The position numbers and the translations under genes are program-made. DNA of 64,000 nucleotides from positions 186,001 through 250,000 of the forward strand of contig CAWHVG010000001.1 of the NCBI GenBank assembly GCA_963832725.1, given 5' to 3'. The stretch comes from JAEZBP01 sp963832725 (GTDB lineage: Bacteria > Myxococcota_A > Polyangia > Polyangiales > Sandaracinaceae). This document shows, in pieces, positions 1 to 11,422 of the stretch. The notes below the pieces were generated by a model. That model saw only the letters and a list, made by a program, of their open reading frames with translations. It had not been told where the DNA came from and did no database searches. Position 1 is the first letter of the stretch; every line of letters starts with the position of its first letter.

Positions 1-1982
1 GCCCGGCGAGAAACCCGGTCGCCGCACAGATGCGCGCTCTCGCCAGAGGAGGTCGCTCGGAGGTCGCGGACCGCACCCCGAGCACTTCGGCTCGCTCTCT
101 CGCGGCAGCCAGAATCCGCACCGCCGGCCTCGCCGCCCCCTCGAATCCGCTCAATCCGCCCATGCGGTGGCCGGCAGGGTCGCCGAGCCAGACGACGACC
201 GTGACCGAATCGGTGAAGGCTGCCGTCCACGCATCTCGCCAGCCCGTCGACGTACCCGTCTTCAATCCGAACACACCCGGCCCGAAGAGCGCGCGAAGAT
301 CGTCTCCGAACGCCTCCCGTCGAGCGCCCGCGTCCTCCAGGATGTCCGCCGTCACCCGCGCCGGGCCCGGTCGCATGACGTCGACGGGCTCGACCGCGGG
401 GCTCGGCGCGAGCGAGAGCGGGACGCGGGTGCCGCCGCGGGCCAGGGTGACGTACGCGTCGGCGAGCTCGTCGGGACGAACGTCGGCGCCTCCGAGCACG
501 ATGGCCGCGCCATAGCGCGCGGCGTGGTCCAGCCCACTCAGCCCCAGCGCGTCCAGACGCCGGACCACGCGCTCGGCCCCGACCCGACGAGCGGCGTCGA
601 GCGCCGCCAGGTTCAGCGACGCGCTCAGAGCGACCCGCGCCCGCACCGGGCCGCGCTCGCGACCGTCGTAGTCGCGGGCCGAGAAGATCTCGCCCGCGTG
701 ACCCGTCATCGGGGTGGCGAAATCGTCGAGGACCGTCGCCGCCGTACCGCCGCGCTCGAAGAGGAGCTCGTAGACGAAGGGCTTGAGCGTGGACCCCGGC
801 TGGCGCGGCGCCTGGAGCAGGTCGAGCCAGGCGCCCGGCGCCTCGCCGTGCAACGCCGCGCCGACGTAGGCGAGCAGCTCGCCCGTCTCGTTGGCGACGA
901 CGATGGCGGCCGCGTTGGTGACGCCGCGCGCCGCGTGGGCGTCGACCGCCGCCCGGAGGATGCGCTCGACCCGATCTTGCAGAGGCAAATCCAGCGACGT
1001 TCGGACCACGCCGTCGTGCCTCTCCAGTCTCCCTCCGTGCAGCACCGAGAGCGCGCGATCGGCGAAGCGCGGCGCTCGCCACGGGCGCGACTGCCGAGGC
1101 CGGACCGTGATCGGCATCGCGCGCGCCGCTCGGAAGGTGGCCTCGTCGATGCGGCCGGTCTCGCGCATACGCAGAAGCACGAAGCGCTGCCGTCTGAGCG
1201 CGGCGCGCAGGTGACGGCGCGGGTCGAGCGCGCTCGGCGCCTGAGGGATCCCGGCCAGGAGCGCGGCCTCGCCGACCGAGAGCGCGGAAGGCGGCTTGCC
1301 GAAGTAGTCCTCGCTCGCGCGCGCCACCCCGACCAGCGGACCGCCGAAGGGCACCCGGTTCAGGTACTGCTCCAGGATCCAGTCCTTGTCCTCGCGCTCC
1401 TCGAGCAGCACCGCGCGGACCATCTCCACCGGCTTGTCCCACAACCCGTGCGGGCGGCCGTAGACGCGCTTGATGAGCTGTTCGGGTGATCGTGGAGGCG
1501 CCGCTCAGCCTCCGGCCCGGCCACCACGAGGTCAGCACCGCCCGCGCGATGGCCCTCGGGTCCACGCCCTCGTGCTCGCGGAAGCGATGATCCTCCACGG
1601 CGATGACCGCGTCGATCAGGTGCGGAGACACGTCCGCGAGCTCCACCCAGCGCCAATCCTGACCTCCCGCGCGCTCGTAGCGGAGCGGCGTGCCGTGGCG
1701 GTCGGTGATCGTCAGGGCGTCGTCGGGTCGCACGAAGCGCGCGAGGTCCAGATCGGTGCTCGCCCACAACGCGGCCAGCACGACCGCGAAGAGCGCCAGC
1801 GCGAGCCCCAGCGCGCGCAGCGCGGCCACCGCCAGCGCACGGAGGCGCCGCCTGAGGGGAGGTCGATGCACCGCACCGAGCCCCGCGGTCGGGTCCTGCG
1901 AGAGCGCGGCGACGAGCGGCGACGACGCGGATGGGCCCGGATCGGCATCGGGGCGACGGGAGTTCTTTCCAACGGCCTTCAC
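1..1982 (-). CDS. pbpC: penicillin-binding protein 1C (3' end outside window; one frameshift)
   Basis: Bifunctional peptidoglycan glycosyltransferase/transpeptidase of the PBP1C family, anchored in the inner membrane. Reading from a GTG at 1982, an N-terminal hydrophobic segment (LALALFAVVLAAL) is followed by the glycosyltransferase signatures EDHRFREHEGVDPRAIARA and GASTIT, then EQLIKRVYGRP and EDKDWILEQYLN. The transpeptidase motifs PGSTLKPF (catalytic Ser), SASLN and KTGTSTGWRD are all present. After them comes ICAATG, where the family usually starts its C-terminal domain, and the window edge cuts the gene. The phase changes between GASTIT and EQL, near 1487, in a run of C: one extra base explains it and both sides are conserved, so a sequence error is likely. 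The gene starts 28 bases after the alpha-2-macroglobulin stop on the same strand, the pairing seen in many Proteobacteria. Confidence 0.9.
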   Translation of the reverse strand, partial: MKAVGKNSRRPDADPGPSASSPLVAALSQDPTAGLGAVHRPPLRRRLRALAVAALRALGLALALFAVVLAALWASTDLDLARFVRPDDALTITDRHGTPLRYERAGGQDWRWVELADVSPHLIDAVIAVEDHRFREHEGVDPRAIARAVLTSWWPGRRLSGASTITRTAHQARLRPPARVVGQAGGDGPRGAARGARGQGLDPGAVPEPGALRRSAGRGGARERGLLRQAAFRALGRRGRAPGRDPSGAERARPAPSPARRAQTAALRASAYARDRPHRRGHLPSGARDADHGPASAVAPVASAALRRSRALGAARRETGEARRRGPNVAGFASARSGRAHPPGGGRRPRGARRHQRGRHRRRQRDGRAARLRRRGVARRGAGRLARPAPGAAPAGVHAQALRLRAPLRARRYGGDGPRRFRHPDDGSRGRDLLGPRLRRSRARPGAGAGRSERVAEPGGARRRSSGRGRARGPASGRAGAEWAGPRRALWRGHRARRRRRSSRRARRRVRHPGPRRHPRPALARAEPRGRARRRHATGPGAGDGGHPGGRGRSTGGVRRRSSRALRAGCVRIEDGYVDGLARCVDGSLHRFGHGRRLARRPCRPPHGRIERIRGGGEAGGADSGCRERASRSARGAVRDLRATSSGESAHLCGDRVSRR

Positions 1983-2010
1983 GCGTCGCCCACCACCCGG
2001 ACACCGCCCT

Positions 2011-5000
2011 TCACTCGTCGCTCACCACCCGCAGCCGATTCATCGCCGTCCGCGCCACGAACGCCTGATCGTACATCGCTTCGATCTGCGCCGGGGGCAC
2101 CGTGAGCTCACCGACCGCGGTCGCCCGGATCGCGTAGGTGTACTCGGCCAGGCCGTAGGGCAGCCGATCGAAGAAGAAGCCGGTGGCGGCGGTCGAGAAG
2201 CTGCGGTGGGCGATGCTGTCGAGCGAGCGCATCGCGAGCTGGGCGCGCGCATCCACCACACCGTCGTCCGGCCCCATGCCCATCAGCGCCATCAGCGAGG
2301 CGCGGGGCGAGGTCTCGTCGGCCGCGTCGACGGCCTCGAACCCGGCAGGCAGAGGGTCGCGCAGGCTGACCACCTCGGGCGAGCCCTCCTCGGTGTAGAC
2401 GAAGAGACGGACGCGAACGAGCGAGCCGAGCGGGATGGCCGCGCCGTCCTCGAGCGGGCGCCCGTCCGGCGTCTCGTAGACGCGGTGGACGGCGACCCTG
2501 CGGCCGCGCGCCACGGTATCCGGCTCTCCGAGCGGCACCGCGTAGCGGCCGTCGATGGCGAAGAAGACGGCCCCTTCGTCGGCGCCGGTCACCCTCAGGC
2601 GATGCGCGCCGCGCAGGCCGTCGAAGGGGAGCTGGAAGACGGCGCCGGCGCGCGTCGAGGAAACGGCCGGGAGGGCGTTTCCGTCGAGGAGCACGCTCGG
2701 CGTCGCGGCCGCGTCCCAACTCCAGAGGGACGCGTATGCCGCCAACCCGGAGAGCGCCCGCGCCGTCTCGATCGGAGCGCCCCATGGCCGCTCGGGCCCG
2801 CCGCGCACCGACAGGAGCGCCGCGGCCAGCTCACCGGTCCGCGGCCGCCCGACCTCGACCCGGCTCGCGGCCTCCAGCACGGCGCCGTAGACCTCCGCCG
2901 TGCGCTCGTTCCAGCGCAGCGCGGAGGGATCCGCCGCTTCGTCGTCCGCGGTCCGCCAGCACTGTCCGCACCGCTTCGAGGACCAGCGTGTCGGTGCGGT
3001 CGTCCTCGGGCCCGAGCGCCAGCGCGAGCTGGGCCAAGCCGTAGGGCGAGAGCCGGTCGCGCTGCTCGTAGAGCGCGCCGGCCCGCTCGGGCTGCGGCGC
3101 CTCGAGATCGCGCAACACCCTGAGCGCGTACGCGTTGCGGTCGAGCCCGGCTTCACCGTACCAGTCGCCGAAGGCCGAGCCGTTGGCCATCGCGATCAGC
3201 GTCTCCCTCGCGCGCTCGAGCGCCGCCTCATCGTCCAGCCAGCCGTGCTCCTTCGCGCAGCGCATCGCGTGCACCGCCAGCGCCGTCTCGCCCGGTCGCG
3301 TCCCGGCCGAGCTCGACCACCGGCCGAAGCCGCCGTCCGCGTTCTCCAGCTCCGTCAACGTCGACGCCGCCGAGCGCCCTCGGGCCGCGAGCTCCGCGGG
3401 GGCGAGCCCGCTCGCTCCATCGGCCAAGCCGAGCGCGTCGTACGCACAGAGCCCGAGCAGCTTGGCTCCCGTCGTCTCCGTATCGCTCCAGCGCGAGTCG
3501 AGCAGGCCCTGCAGCGCGCCGCCGAAGGCGACGAAGGGATGCGACGCCACGGTCACGCGCACGCTGGCGCCGAGCCGCGGCGTTCCCTCCGGCAGGCCGA
3601 CCGCGAGCTCGCGGGTCCCGTCACCGCCGGAGACGACCTGGCTCCGCACGAAGCGGCCGCGCGGCACGATGGCGATGGCGTCCCGGAGCGCCGTCGCTTC
3701 GCCGGCCGCTTCCGCGTCGAAACGGATCGGGAGCGGCCCCTCGGCAGGCGCCGTCAACGCCTCCGCGATGCGCGCCTCCCCGCCGGCCGGGATGGTCAGC
3801 GTATGCGCGCCGCGACGCTCGCCGCCGATGGTGGCCCACACCCGGACGTCGAGGGACCCGTCGGTGGTGTTGTGCACGAACGCGCTGGCCTCGATACGGT
3901 CGCCGGCGGTGAGGAAGCGCGGCAGCGCAGGCCGGATCACCAGCGGCTGCTCGACGGTGAGCGAGCTCGAGGCGCGCCCGCTCGACGCCTGGGTGTCGAG
4001 CGCCACCGCCATCACGCGGTACTCGGTCGGCCGCGAGGGCACGTGCAACGTGGCGTTGGCTCGGCCCTGATCGTCGGTGGTGAGCGAGGGCTCCCAAAGC
4101 GGCGTGGGATCGAAGCGCTCGCGGTCGTCGAGCGTGCGGCGCGGCGCTCCGTCTCCGCCGTCACCGCTCGGCGTCGGCATGGGCGGCGGCGCCACGCGCG
4201 AGACCAACGAGCGGCGCAGGTCCTCCCACGCGAACGCCACAGGATGCGGCCGGAAGAGCGCGCGGGTCGGGATCGGGGACCTGATAGCCGGTGAGCCGCA
4301 GCGTGCCTTCGTCGACCGCCCACAGCGCCACCTCGCCGCGCACGGGATGCCCCCGCTCGTCGGTCACCCGCACCGTCACCGGCACGTCGGCGCCCGGGCG
4401 CGCCTCGGCCGGCACCTCGAGGGTGACGTTCATGCGCGCCGCGCGCGGCGTCACGGAGAGCTCGGTCACGCCGAAGCGCAGATCCGGCGCCTGCAAGATC
4501 GACCTCCTCGCCGGGCGGTCCCGTCCGCGGCTTCACCAGCGTGACCCCGACGATCACGTTCGGGACCATGTCGGCGCGCACCGGGATCGCGATCACCTGA
4601 CCGCCCGCCGCCACGTGCCGCCGCTCGACGTGGAGCACGCCTTCGCGCTCGACCGTGATCAGCGCCTCGGCGGTCTCGAAGGGCGACTCGAACGCGAGCT
4701 CGGCCGTGTCCCCGACCGTCAGCCGGGAGCGGGTGGGCGTCACGGCGATGGGGGCGCCGGGCGGATCGCGGTCGGGTTGCTCGTCGGGACCGGCGACGTA
4801 CACGCGCCGGCTGGCCTGGCTCACCCGGCCGACGGCGTCCGAGACCTCGACCTCCATCACGTAGGTGCCCGGTCGCGACGGCGTGAGCGCGCAATGGACC
4901 GGCTCGTCGGCGGACGCGAGCCGGCAGCGGTGCACGACCTGGCGCTGCTGGTCACGCCGGAGCCGATACTGTCCGTCGCGCGGCCCGTGCGACGCGCTCG

Positions 5001-7770
5001 ACCACTCCCACCACGAGTGCCAGCCCTCGCGCACGAAGCGAGCCTCGACGTCGTGACCAGCGCTCGGCGCACCCTCGTGGTCGATGACCACCGCCTCCAG
5101 ATCGAGCGGCTGCCCGAGCTCGACCCAATCGGAGCCGTCGCGGACGCCGACCTCGACCTCGGCCGGATAGGCCACGAAGCTGCGGCGCGCGGCCTCCGTG
5201 TGTCCTGCGCCGTCGGTCACCTCCGCTTCCAGCGCGAGCCGCGTGCGCACCGGCGCGTCGAGCCGCACGACGGCGTCGAGGTGGAGCGCGCCGCTCGCGC
5301 CGAGCTGCTCTTCGCCCTCCGCCAGCGTGCCGTAGCCGCCGCCCGCGCCGGCCGGCGTGAACCTCCAGCCGGACCAGCGCTCCGGGTAGCTCGCGCCGCC
5401 GACCCGCGCCAACGACCAGCGGAGGCGGGCGTTCGTGACCGGCGCGCCGAAGAGATAGGTCGCGCTCGTGTCGGTGCCGATGGTGTCCCCGGCGTGGACC
5501 GGCTCGACCACCGGCGAGAGATCCACCCGGAAGGTGGGCTGCCGGAACTCGGCGACCCGCAGCGTCTCGCGCCCGAGCGACTCGTCCCGGCCGTGGCGCG
5601 CCACCTCGAGCCGCCACTCGCCGAGCTCCGCCGCGACCGGGATCGTGAAATCCAGCGCAGCGGTGCCGAAGCGCGAGAGCGAGAGCGCGCGCTCCGCGAC
5701 CGGCGCCTGGCCCGAGGGCGCGAAGAGGCGGGCGACGAAGCGCCCCTCGGTCACCGCGCTCGCATCCTCGCCGTTCACCCGGCGCAGCACGACCTTGGCG
5801 TGCAGCCCTTCGCCGGGACGATACGCGCCACGGTCCGTGAGCACGCTCGCGACCGGCGCGTCGGTCACCGGCGTCGCGCCCGGCGTCATGCCCATCGCGG
5901 CCGGCGCGACGGCGCGGCGCGGGTCCAGCAGGATGGCGGCGCGCTCGTCCCCGTGCACCACGCGGATGGCGTGCGTGACCGCGAGCGGGCTGGCGTCGAG
6001 GGCGATCCGAGCCACTCCGTCCGCGTCGGTCACCGCCTCGGTCAGCTCGTGAGCCTGGGCATCGGCCACCGTCACCGTCGCCCCGGCGACCGGCGTTGCG
6101 CTCGAGAGCCGCGTCACCCACACGAGGAGCCCCTCTTGCCCCGCGCGGACGGTCACGCCCAGGTCGGTCGACTGCGCGAACGCGGTCTGCCGGTTGCGCG
6201 GATCGTGCGAGGGATCGGCCCGGAACGTGACCACGGCCATCGAGCTCCCGCGGTCCTCGTCCCGCCACGCAAAACGACCGGGCCCCCAGCGGTTCTCGCG
6301 CGCGCTCGATACCAGCGGCGCCAGCGGCACCGACTCGCCGGCGTCGGCCACCCACGCCAGCGGGGAGACCAGCGCAGACAGCTCCTGCCCCTCCGGCACG
6401 CCGCGGTAGAGCACGTCGCTCGCGGCCGGGTGGATGGCGGCGAAGGGGATCACGGCCGGCGCATCGTGCTCGAAGGCGAGATGCCCCGAAGCGACCCGAA
6501 CTTCGGGCGCATGACCGGCGCTCCGCACGGCGAGCGGCGGTAGCGCGCGCACCGACTCGCCTCCTTCGGTCCGCAGCCCGCTCACGCGCACCTCGTAGAC
6601 CTGGTCCGCCTCCCACTCGCCCTCGATCTCGATCAGCCGATGCTGGGGCGGGCCGAAGGGCGCGAGCCGCACGCGCAGGTCGGGCAGCGATGGCGTGACG
6701 CGCAGGTTGGCAGGCCCGAGCTCCGCGAGTCGCGCGCTGGCGAGGAGGCGAAGGCTCGGTCCGATGTCGACCACTCGGCCGGGCGCCTCTTGGTAGGTGC
6801 ACTGCCCTGCGTAGGCGGCTCCCTCTCGGCAGTCGATGCCCTCGATTTGCGGTCGCGGCGCCAGCTCGTAGCTCATCACGGCCGGTGACGCGCCGCCCCA
6901 CGCTTGGTAGCGCGGCGCCAGCGCGAGCGCGACGCGGACTCCGGGCTCGAGCGAACGAGCGAGCCGCACGTCGACCCGGAATCCGTCCTCGGGCTGCGCG
7001 CGCGCCGTCGAGAGCGCAACCGGCAGGCTGCGCTGACCTCCACCGATTCCGTACGCCAGCATCTCGCGGCGCAGCGAGCCCAGGTCCACCCGCGCGTCGA
7101 AGACCAGCGGGAGCGGCGCGCCGGCCGACACGCGCCCCTGCGATCGGTAGGGGATTACCCGGGGCGCGCCGTCGAGCACCAGCACCCGCTCGAACGGGTC
7201 CGAGAGCGCCTCCCCCGAGAGCGAGGCCAAGGTCGGATCGAACGAGAGCCGCGACTCGCGCACGCCCGAAGGCCACGCGCCCGGCGTGAACGAGAGCGTG
7301 CTGCGGCTGGTCCATCGGGCCTGCCCCGCGATGGGCGGATTGAAGCGCAGCGGCGAGCGCTCGAGCACGCGGTCCACCTCGTGACCGGCGACCATCGGGC
7401 GATTGAAGCGGATCCACAGGGTCTCCCCGCGCCTCAGCCGCGTCGCACCTTCGGACGGGGAGAGGACGGCCAGCGCGTCGGGCGGCGCGGCCACCAAGAG
7501 CGGCGCCAGCGGGGTCGCGGGCGGAAGCTCCGGCTCCGGAAGCGGCCAACGGTCGACGGCTTGGAAGCGATTGGTGGGAAAGGAGCTCGCCGTCGGCCGC
7601 CCGCGCTCGTCCTCACTCGGCCAGAAGATGCCGGCGATCAATGCGACAGCCGCGACGGTGGCGCCGGCCACCCAGGGTATCCAGCGGCGCCGGAGCGGGG
7701 CGCGCAGCGGCGCGCTGCGGTAGGGACCATCACCGGTAGGCGGGGTTTCGTCGGAGCGCTCGTCGGCCAT
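2011..7770 (-). CDS. bacterial alpha-2-macroglobulin, no thioester motif (three frameshifts)
   Basis: Large periplasmic, membrane-anchored macroglobulin of about 1,920 residues, thought in this family to trap foreign proteases and usually coupled to PBP1C. It begins MADERSDETPP, with one transmembrane segment near residues 30-47, then macroglobulin domains (for example LTDRGAYRPGEGLHAKVVLRR) and the A2M-domain signature FDPTPLWEPSLTTDDQGRA. The phase changes near 4500 (to ILQAPDLRFGV), near 4256 (to LFRPHPVAFAWEDL) and near 2955 (to ADDEAADPSALRW). All pieces stay alignable to the family, so indel errors are more likely than a dead gene. Where thioester members have YPYGCxEQ, this protein reads SRWSDTETTGAKLL, so the Cys and Gln that form the bond are missing. 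The C-terminal receptor-like region ends RLRVVSDE. Confidence 0.88.
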
Positions 7771-8104
7771 GCGCCAGCGCTAGGCAAGGCCCGCGCCGAC
7801 GACGTCGTGAGCGCGTCGTGGCGCTCGGCCACGGCCTTCGTGTCCATCCGCCCACGCCACGTCTCCCCCTGGACACGCGAGCTGCCCCTTCCGTGTCGGG
7901 AGCACCTGGCGAGGATGTCTCGACGACATGGGGTGTCCGGTCGTTCGCGTCGAGCCCACCATTCGAGCTTCCAGTTCGAGAACTTCGTGGAGGGGACCGG
8001 GCGTCGACTCCTGCCTGGTCTGGTACGAGGACACGCGCGAGACGCCGACGCCCACCTGCCCGGGCGGCTGAGCATCCCGGGCAGGCGGACGACGGGATTG
8101 ACCG
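7771..8104. other. non-coding gap upstream of the macroglobulin
   Basis: This interval lies between the macroglobulin start and the sulfatase stop, both on the minus strand. No convincing gene is seen in either direction. It should hold the promoter for the macroglobulin-pbpC pair, but I see no clear -35/-10 pair. The only structure is the inverted repeat listed at 8055-8085. Confidence 0.5.
8055..8085 (-). terminator. hairpin after the sulfatase gene
   Basis: A perfect 10-bp inverted repeat (CCTGCCCGGG / CCCGGGCAGG) with an 11-base loop, 20 bases beyond the sulfatase stop. No T-run follows on the minus strand, so it is at best a factor-assisted terminator or an mRNA-stabilising hairpin. Confidence 0.45.
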
Positions 8105-10432
8105 TCAGTCCCGCGCGACCATGGCGGCGAACTCGCGCTCGAGATCGACGACCGGCGCTCCCGAGAGGTCGAAGGTGACGAACTCGATGCGCCCGCCCCG
8201 GAACGCGAAGGGCGGCTGGTAGGTCGGCGAGACCGGATCCCCGCTCTCACGGCCGATGGTCAGCCCTTCGCCGGCCAGCGAGAAGCGACCTGGCTGGGTC
8301 CGCATCGTGCCTTTGGCGACGACCTTCTTGTTGATGCGCAGCTCCAGCCGGCCGACCGGCACGAACTTCGGCTCCTCTCGCTCTTTCTTGAAGAGGACGC
8401 CGATGTTCACCCGTCCGGCCGGCATCGAGACGCTCGACTCGAAGCGGTGGCTCTCGATGCCCAGGAAGTTGTAGACGTAGACGAGCTTGCCTTCCTGGAC
8501 GAAGAGCGCGTGCCCGCCGAAGCGCGATCCCTGGGCGAAGATGACGCCCTCACAACCGGATTTCACCTCGGACAGTGAGGCGCCGATGGCGAACGAGCGA
8601 CCGCGGATGTTCGGCCCCGCCTCCTCCGGAATCTGGCTCATACCGGGGTGGAGCACGTAGCGATTCTGCCGCGCCGCAACCGTTCTCGAGCCCAGGATCT
8701 CGGCCGGTGTCCGGTCGTCGAGAGGGAGCGCGTTCTTGGCACCGGCCTCCGCCCACCAAAGGCCGACGAGCTGGGCGACCCGCTTGGGGTGCTCCTGCGA
8801 CACGTCATGACACTCGGTGCGGTCGGCGCGAATGTCGTAGAGCTCCCACACGTCGTCCTCGAAGTGTCCCTTCCCGCTCGTCGGACCATGTCGCGCCACG
8901 GCCTTCCAACCGTCGTGGTAGATCGAGCGGGTTCCCAACATCGAGTAGAACTGGGTCGCCCTCCCCTTCGCCTGGGCGGGACGCTCGATCGCCTCGACCA
9001 TGCTGGTTCCATCCAGCGAGGTCTGTTCGATGCCGTCGATGCGATCCGGAGGCTCGACGCCGCAGCACTCGAGCAGCGTCGGCACCACGTCCACGGCGTG
9101 GAAGTAGTGATCGCGAACCTGCCCGCCCTGCTTCCGCCATCGCTTCGGCCAGGCCATCAGGAAAGGATCGACGATGCCGCCCTCCAGCGTGTAGCGCTTG
9201 AACATCTTGTAGGGCGCGTTGAACGCCCAAGCCCATCCGGTTGGGTAGTGGCCGTACGAATCGGGGGAACCGAGCTTGTCGATCATCCCCAGGTTCTGCT
9301 CGAGCGAGTCGGGCCAGCCGTTGAAGAACTTGTTCTCGTTCACCGAGCCGCTCGGGCTGCCCTCCCCGCTCGCGCCGTTGTCGGAGCAGACGACGATGAT
9401 GGTGTTCTCGAGCTGCTCGGTGGCTTCGAGGTGGTCGATCACCCGGCCGAGCTCGTGATCCATGTGGCTCGAGAAACCTGCATAGACCTCGGCCATCCGG
9501 CAGAAGAGCCGCTTCTCGTCCTCGTTCAACGACTCCCAAGGCCGAACGCAATCGTTCTCGCTGATGACGTCCGGCGCGGCCCACGGATTGATCGGAGAGA
9601 GCTCCGTGTTCTCGGGCACGACACCCAACCGCTTCATGTTGGCGAGCGCGATCTCGCGGTACGCCTCGTAGCCCATGTCGAACTTGCCGCGGTAGCGCTC
9701 GATCCACTCCTTCGGCGCCTGGTGGGGTGCGTGGGTCGCACCGAACGCGAGGTAGCAGAGCCACGGCTTGTCGGGATCGGCGACCTTCGCCTCCGCGATG
9801 AGCTCGATGGCGCGGTCGCAGAGGTCGCTCGAGAGGTGATAGCCGTCCTCCGGCCCGCACGGCGGCTCGACGGCGCCGCTGTCACGGACCAGGTCCGGGT
9901 ACCACTGGTTGGTCTCGGCTCCGAGGAAGCCGTAGAAGCGGTCGAACCCGCGCGAGAGCGGCCACGTCCTGCGAGACGACGACATCGCGACCTCGTTCGC
10001 CGGGGTCAGATGCCACTTCCCGAGGCCGATCGTCGCGTATCCCTCGTCGCGCAGGATCTCCGGCAGCATCCCGTTCTCGCGTGGCACCACCCCCGAGACG
10101 CCCGGGAACCCGTTGGCGCCCTCGGTGATGCAAGCCATGCCGTTGCGCGTCGCGTCGCGCCCGGTGAGCAGACACGAACGCGTCGGCGAGCAGAGCGCCG
10201 TCGTGTGCCAGTTCGAGAAGCGAACGCCCATCGACGCGATGCGCCGCATGTTCGGCATCTCGATCAGCCCGCCGAAGCAGTCCCAGGCGGCGATCCCCGT
10301 GTCGTCGACGACGACGTAGAGGATGTTCGGCGAGCCTTCCTTCGCTTTGGGCGGCAGATACGGCGTCCAGTCCGCCACCGATTTGCGCACGTCGGTGTCG
10401 ACGACACCTCGAAACCTTCGCTTCTTGGCCAT
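8105..10432 (-). CDS. type I sulfatase (arylsulfatase)
   Basis: Sulfatase of the formylglycine-dependent alkaline phosphatase superfamily, about 775 residues, which hydrolyses sulfate esters. The core motif CSPTRSCLLTGRDATRNG carries the Cys that is normally oxidised to formylglycine. Metal-binding acids are seen in YVVVDDTGIAAWDCFGG and in IIVVCSDNGASGEGS, and GLGKWHL supplies the conserved Lys and His. The start is ATG 10432 (MAKKRRFRG), preceded by GAGGAAGGG about 8 bases upstream; the frame is open further up but without a better start. No signal peptide is visible, so it may be cytoplasmic. The activating formylglycine-generating enzyme is not in this window. The C-terminal 200 residues resemble the accessory region of long AslA/AtsA-like sulfatases. 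The substrate cannot be told. Confidence 0.92.
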   Translation of the reverse strand: MAKKRRFRGVVDTDVRKSVADWTPYLPPKAKEGSPNILYVVVDDTGIAAWDCFGGLIEMPNMRRIASMGVRFSNWHTTALCSPTRSCLLTGRDATRNGMACITEGANGFPGVSGVVPRENGMLPEILRDEGYATIGLGKWHLTPANEVAMSSSRRTWPLSRGFDRFYGFLGAETNQWYPDLVRDSGAVEPPCGPEDGYHLSSDLCDRAIELIAEAKVADPDKPWLCYLAFGATHAPHQAPKEWIERYRGKFDMGYEAYREIALANMKRLGVVPENTELSPINPWAAPDVISENDCVRPWESLNEDEKRLFCRMAEVYAGFSSHMDHELGRVIDHLEATEQLENTIIVVCSDNGASGEGSPSGSVNENKFFNGWPDSLEQNLGMIDKLGSPDSYGHYPTGWAWAFNAPYKMFKRYTLEGGIVDPFLMAWPKRWRKQGGQVRDHYFHAVDVVPTLLECCGVEPPDRIDGIEQTSLDGTSMVEAIERPAQAKGRATQFYSMLGTRSIYHDGWKAVARHGPTSGKGHFEDDVWELYDIRADRTECHDVSQEHPKRVAQLVGLWWAEAGAKNALPLDDRTPAEILGSRTVAARQNRYVLHPGMSQIPEEAGPNIRGRSFAIGASLSEVKSGCEGVIFAQGSRFGGHALFVQEGKLVYVYNFLGIESHRFESSVSMPAGRVNIGVLFKKEREEPKFVPVGRLELRINKKVVAKGTMRTQPGRFSLAGEGLTIGRESGDPVSPTYQPPFAFRGGRIEFVTFDLSGAPVVDLEREFAAMVARD

Positions 10433-10645
10433 GTGCCCTTCCTCGCTTTGATGGAGCTTCGCCGAGAGAGGACGCATCGCTCGTGCCGCGCGCGGTCGCC
10501 ACGGGCTCGCAGGCATCGACGACGCGATCGCGACGCAAACAGCCGCCGCGCGCGTCGAAGCGCACCGCTGCGCAACCCGAGAATTGCGAAGGGGACCTGC
10601 CGCGCCGAAGCACCGCAGATCCCCTGGTGATCGCCGCCGACGAGA

Positions 10646-11422
10646 TCAGTGAGCGGCTTCGTCGGGCGGGGCGATCGTGGCGCTGCGGATGTAGTCGAGC
10701 TCGGGGAAGCTCTGGCGAAGGTACGCGTTGCCCTCGCTCTGCATCCGCGACTGGTCCGGGCCGCGACCGCGCGGGGCGCCCTCGCCGTAGCCGGAGTAGA
10801 GGTGGTCGACCGTCGCCATGTCGCGCACCTGCGCGAAGGGCGCGAAGCCCATCGGGTCGAGGCGCGAGTTATCGGTGAAATTGATGAAGAACTGCGTCGT
10901 GCGGGAGCCCGGCCCGGCCATGGCGAAGCTGACCATGCCGCGGGTGTTGTGCTGGCGGGGCGGATCGTCCGGGATGCGGCGGGTACGCCAGCGGGCGTTC
11001 ATCGCCGGGTCGCCGTGGATCCCCGCCTGCGCCATGAAGCCGGAGACGACGCGGAAGAACGCGATGTCCGTGTAGTAGCCCTCGCGGACCAGCGTGTAGA
11101 AGCGGTCTGCACCGTGCGGTGCCCAGTCGCGGTGCACGTCGAGCAGGATGGGCCCTTTGGTGGTGTCCATCCGCACCGTGAAGGTGTCGGGCGCGTGCTG
11201 GTCACCGGAAACGGTCTCGACGTTCGCTGCCGGGGGCGGCGCGGGCGGCGCGGGTCGCGAAGGCGCCGGCTGGGCGTGGGCGACACCCTCGCCACGAGCC
11301 TGCTCTCGCTGGCTCGACTGACCGATCCGCGGCAGGTCGCGCGGGTCGGTCATGGGCTCGGGCTCCTCGCTGCACGCGACGAGCGCGATCGACACGATCA
11401 GGGCGACGGAAATGGCACGCAC
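10646..11422 (-). CDS. cyclophilin-type peptidyl-prolyl isomerase, lipoprotein
   Basis: Extracytoplasmic peptidyl-prolyl cis-trans isomerase of about 258 residues. The GTG at 11422 is chosen because AGGAGG lies about 8 bases upstream; it gives a short signal peptide ending in the lipobox LVAC, so the mature protein is a lipoprotein. A Pro/Ala-rich linker leads into the cyclophilin domain, with FFRVVSGFMAQAGI (catalytic Arg and Gln), GMVSFAMAGPGSRTTQFFIN and the late DMATVDHLYSGYGEG. The genes on either side are on the same strand but separated by more than 100 bases, so it is probably its own unit. It likely helps fold envelope proteins. Confidence 0.9.
   Translation of the reverse strand: MRAISVALIVSIALVACSEEPEPMTDPRDLPRIGQSSQREQARGEGVAHAQPAPSRPAPPAPPPAANVETVSGDQHAPDTFTVRMDTTKGPILLDVHRDWAPHGADRFYTLVREGYYTDIAFFRVVSGFMAQAGIHGDPAMNARWRTRRIPDDPPRQHNTRGMVSFAMAGPGSRTTQFFINFTDNSRLDPMGFAPFAQVRDMATVDHLYSGYGEGAPRGRGPDQSRMQSEGNAYLRQSFPELDYIRSATIAPPDEAAH

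Noticed and set aside
8055..8085. A standard intrinsic terminator after the sulfatase.
   Set aside because: The stem is perfect but no T-run follows on the transcribed strand, so it is listed only as a low-confidence hairpin.
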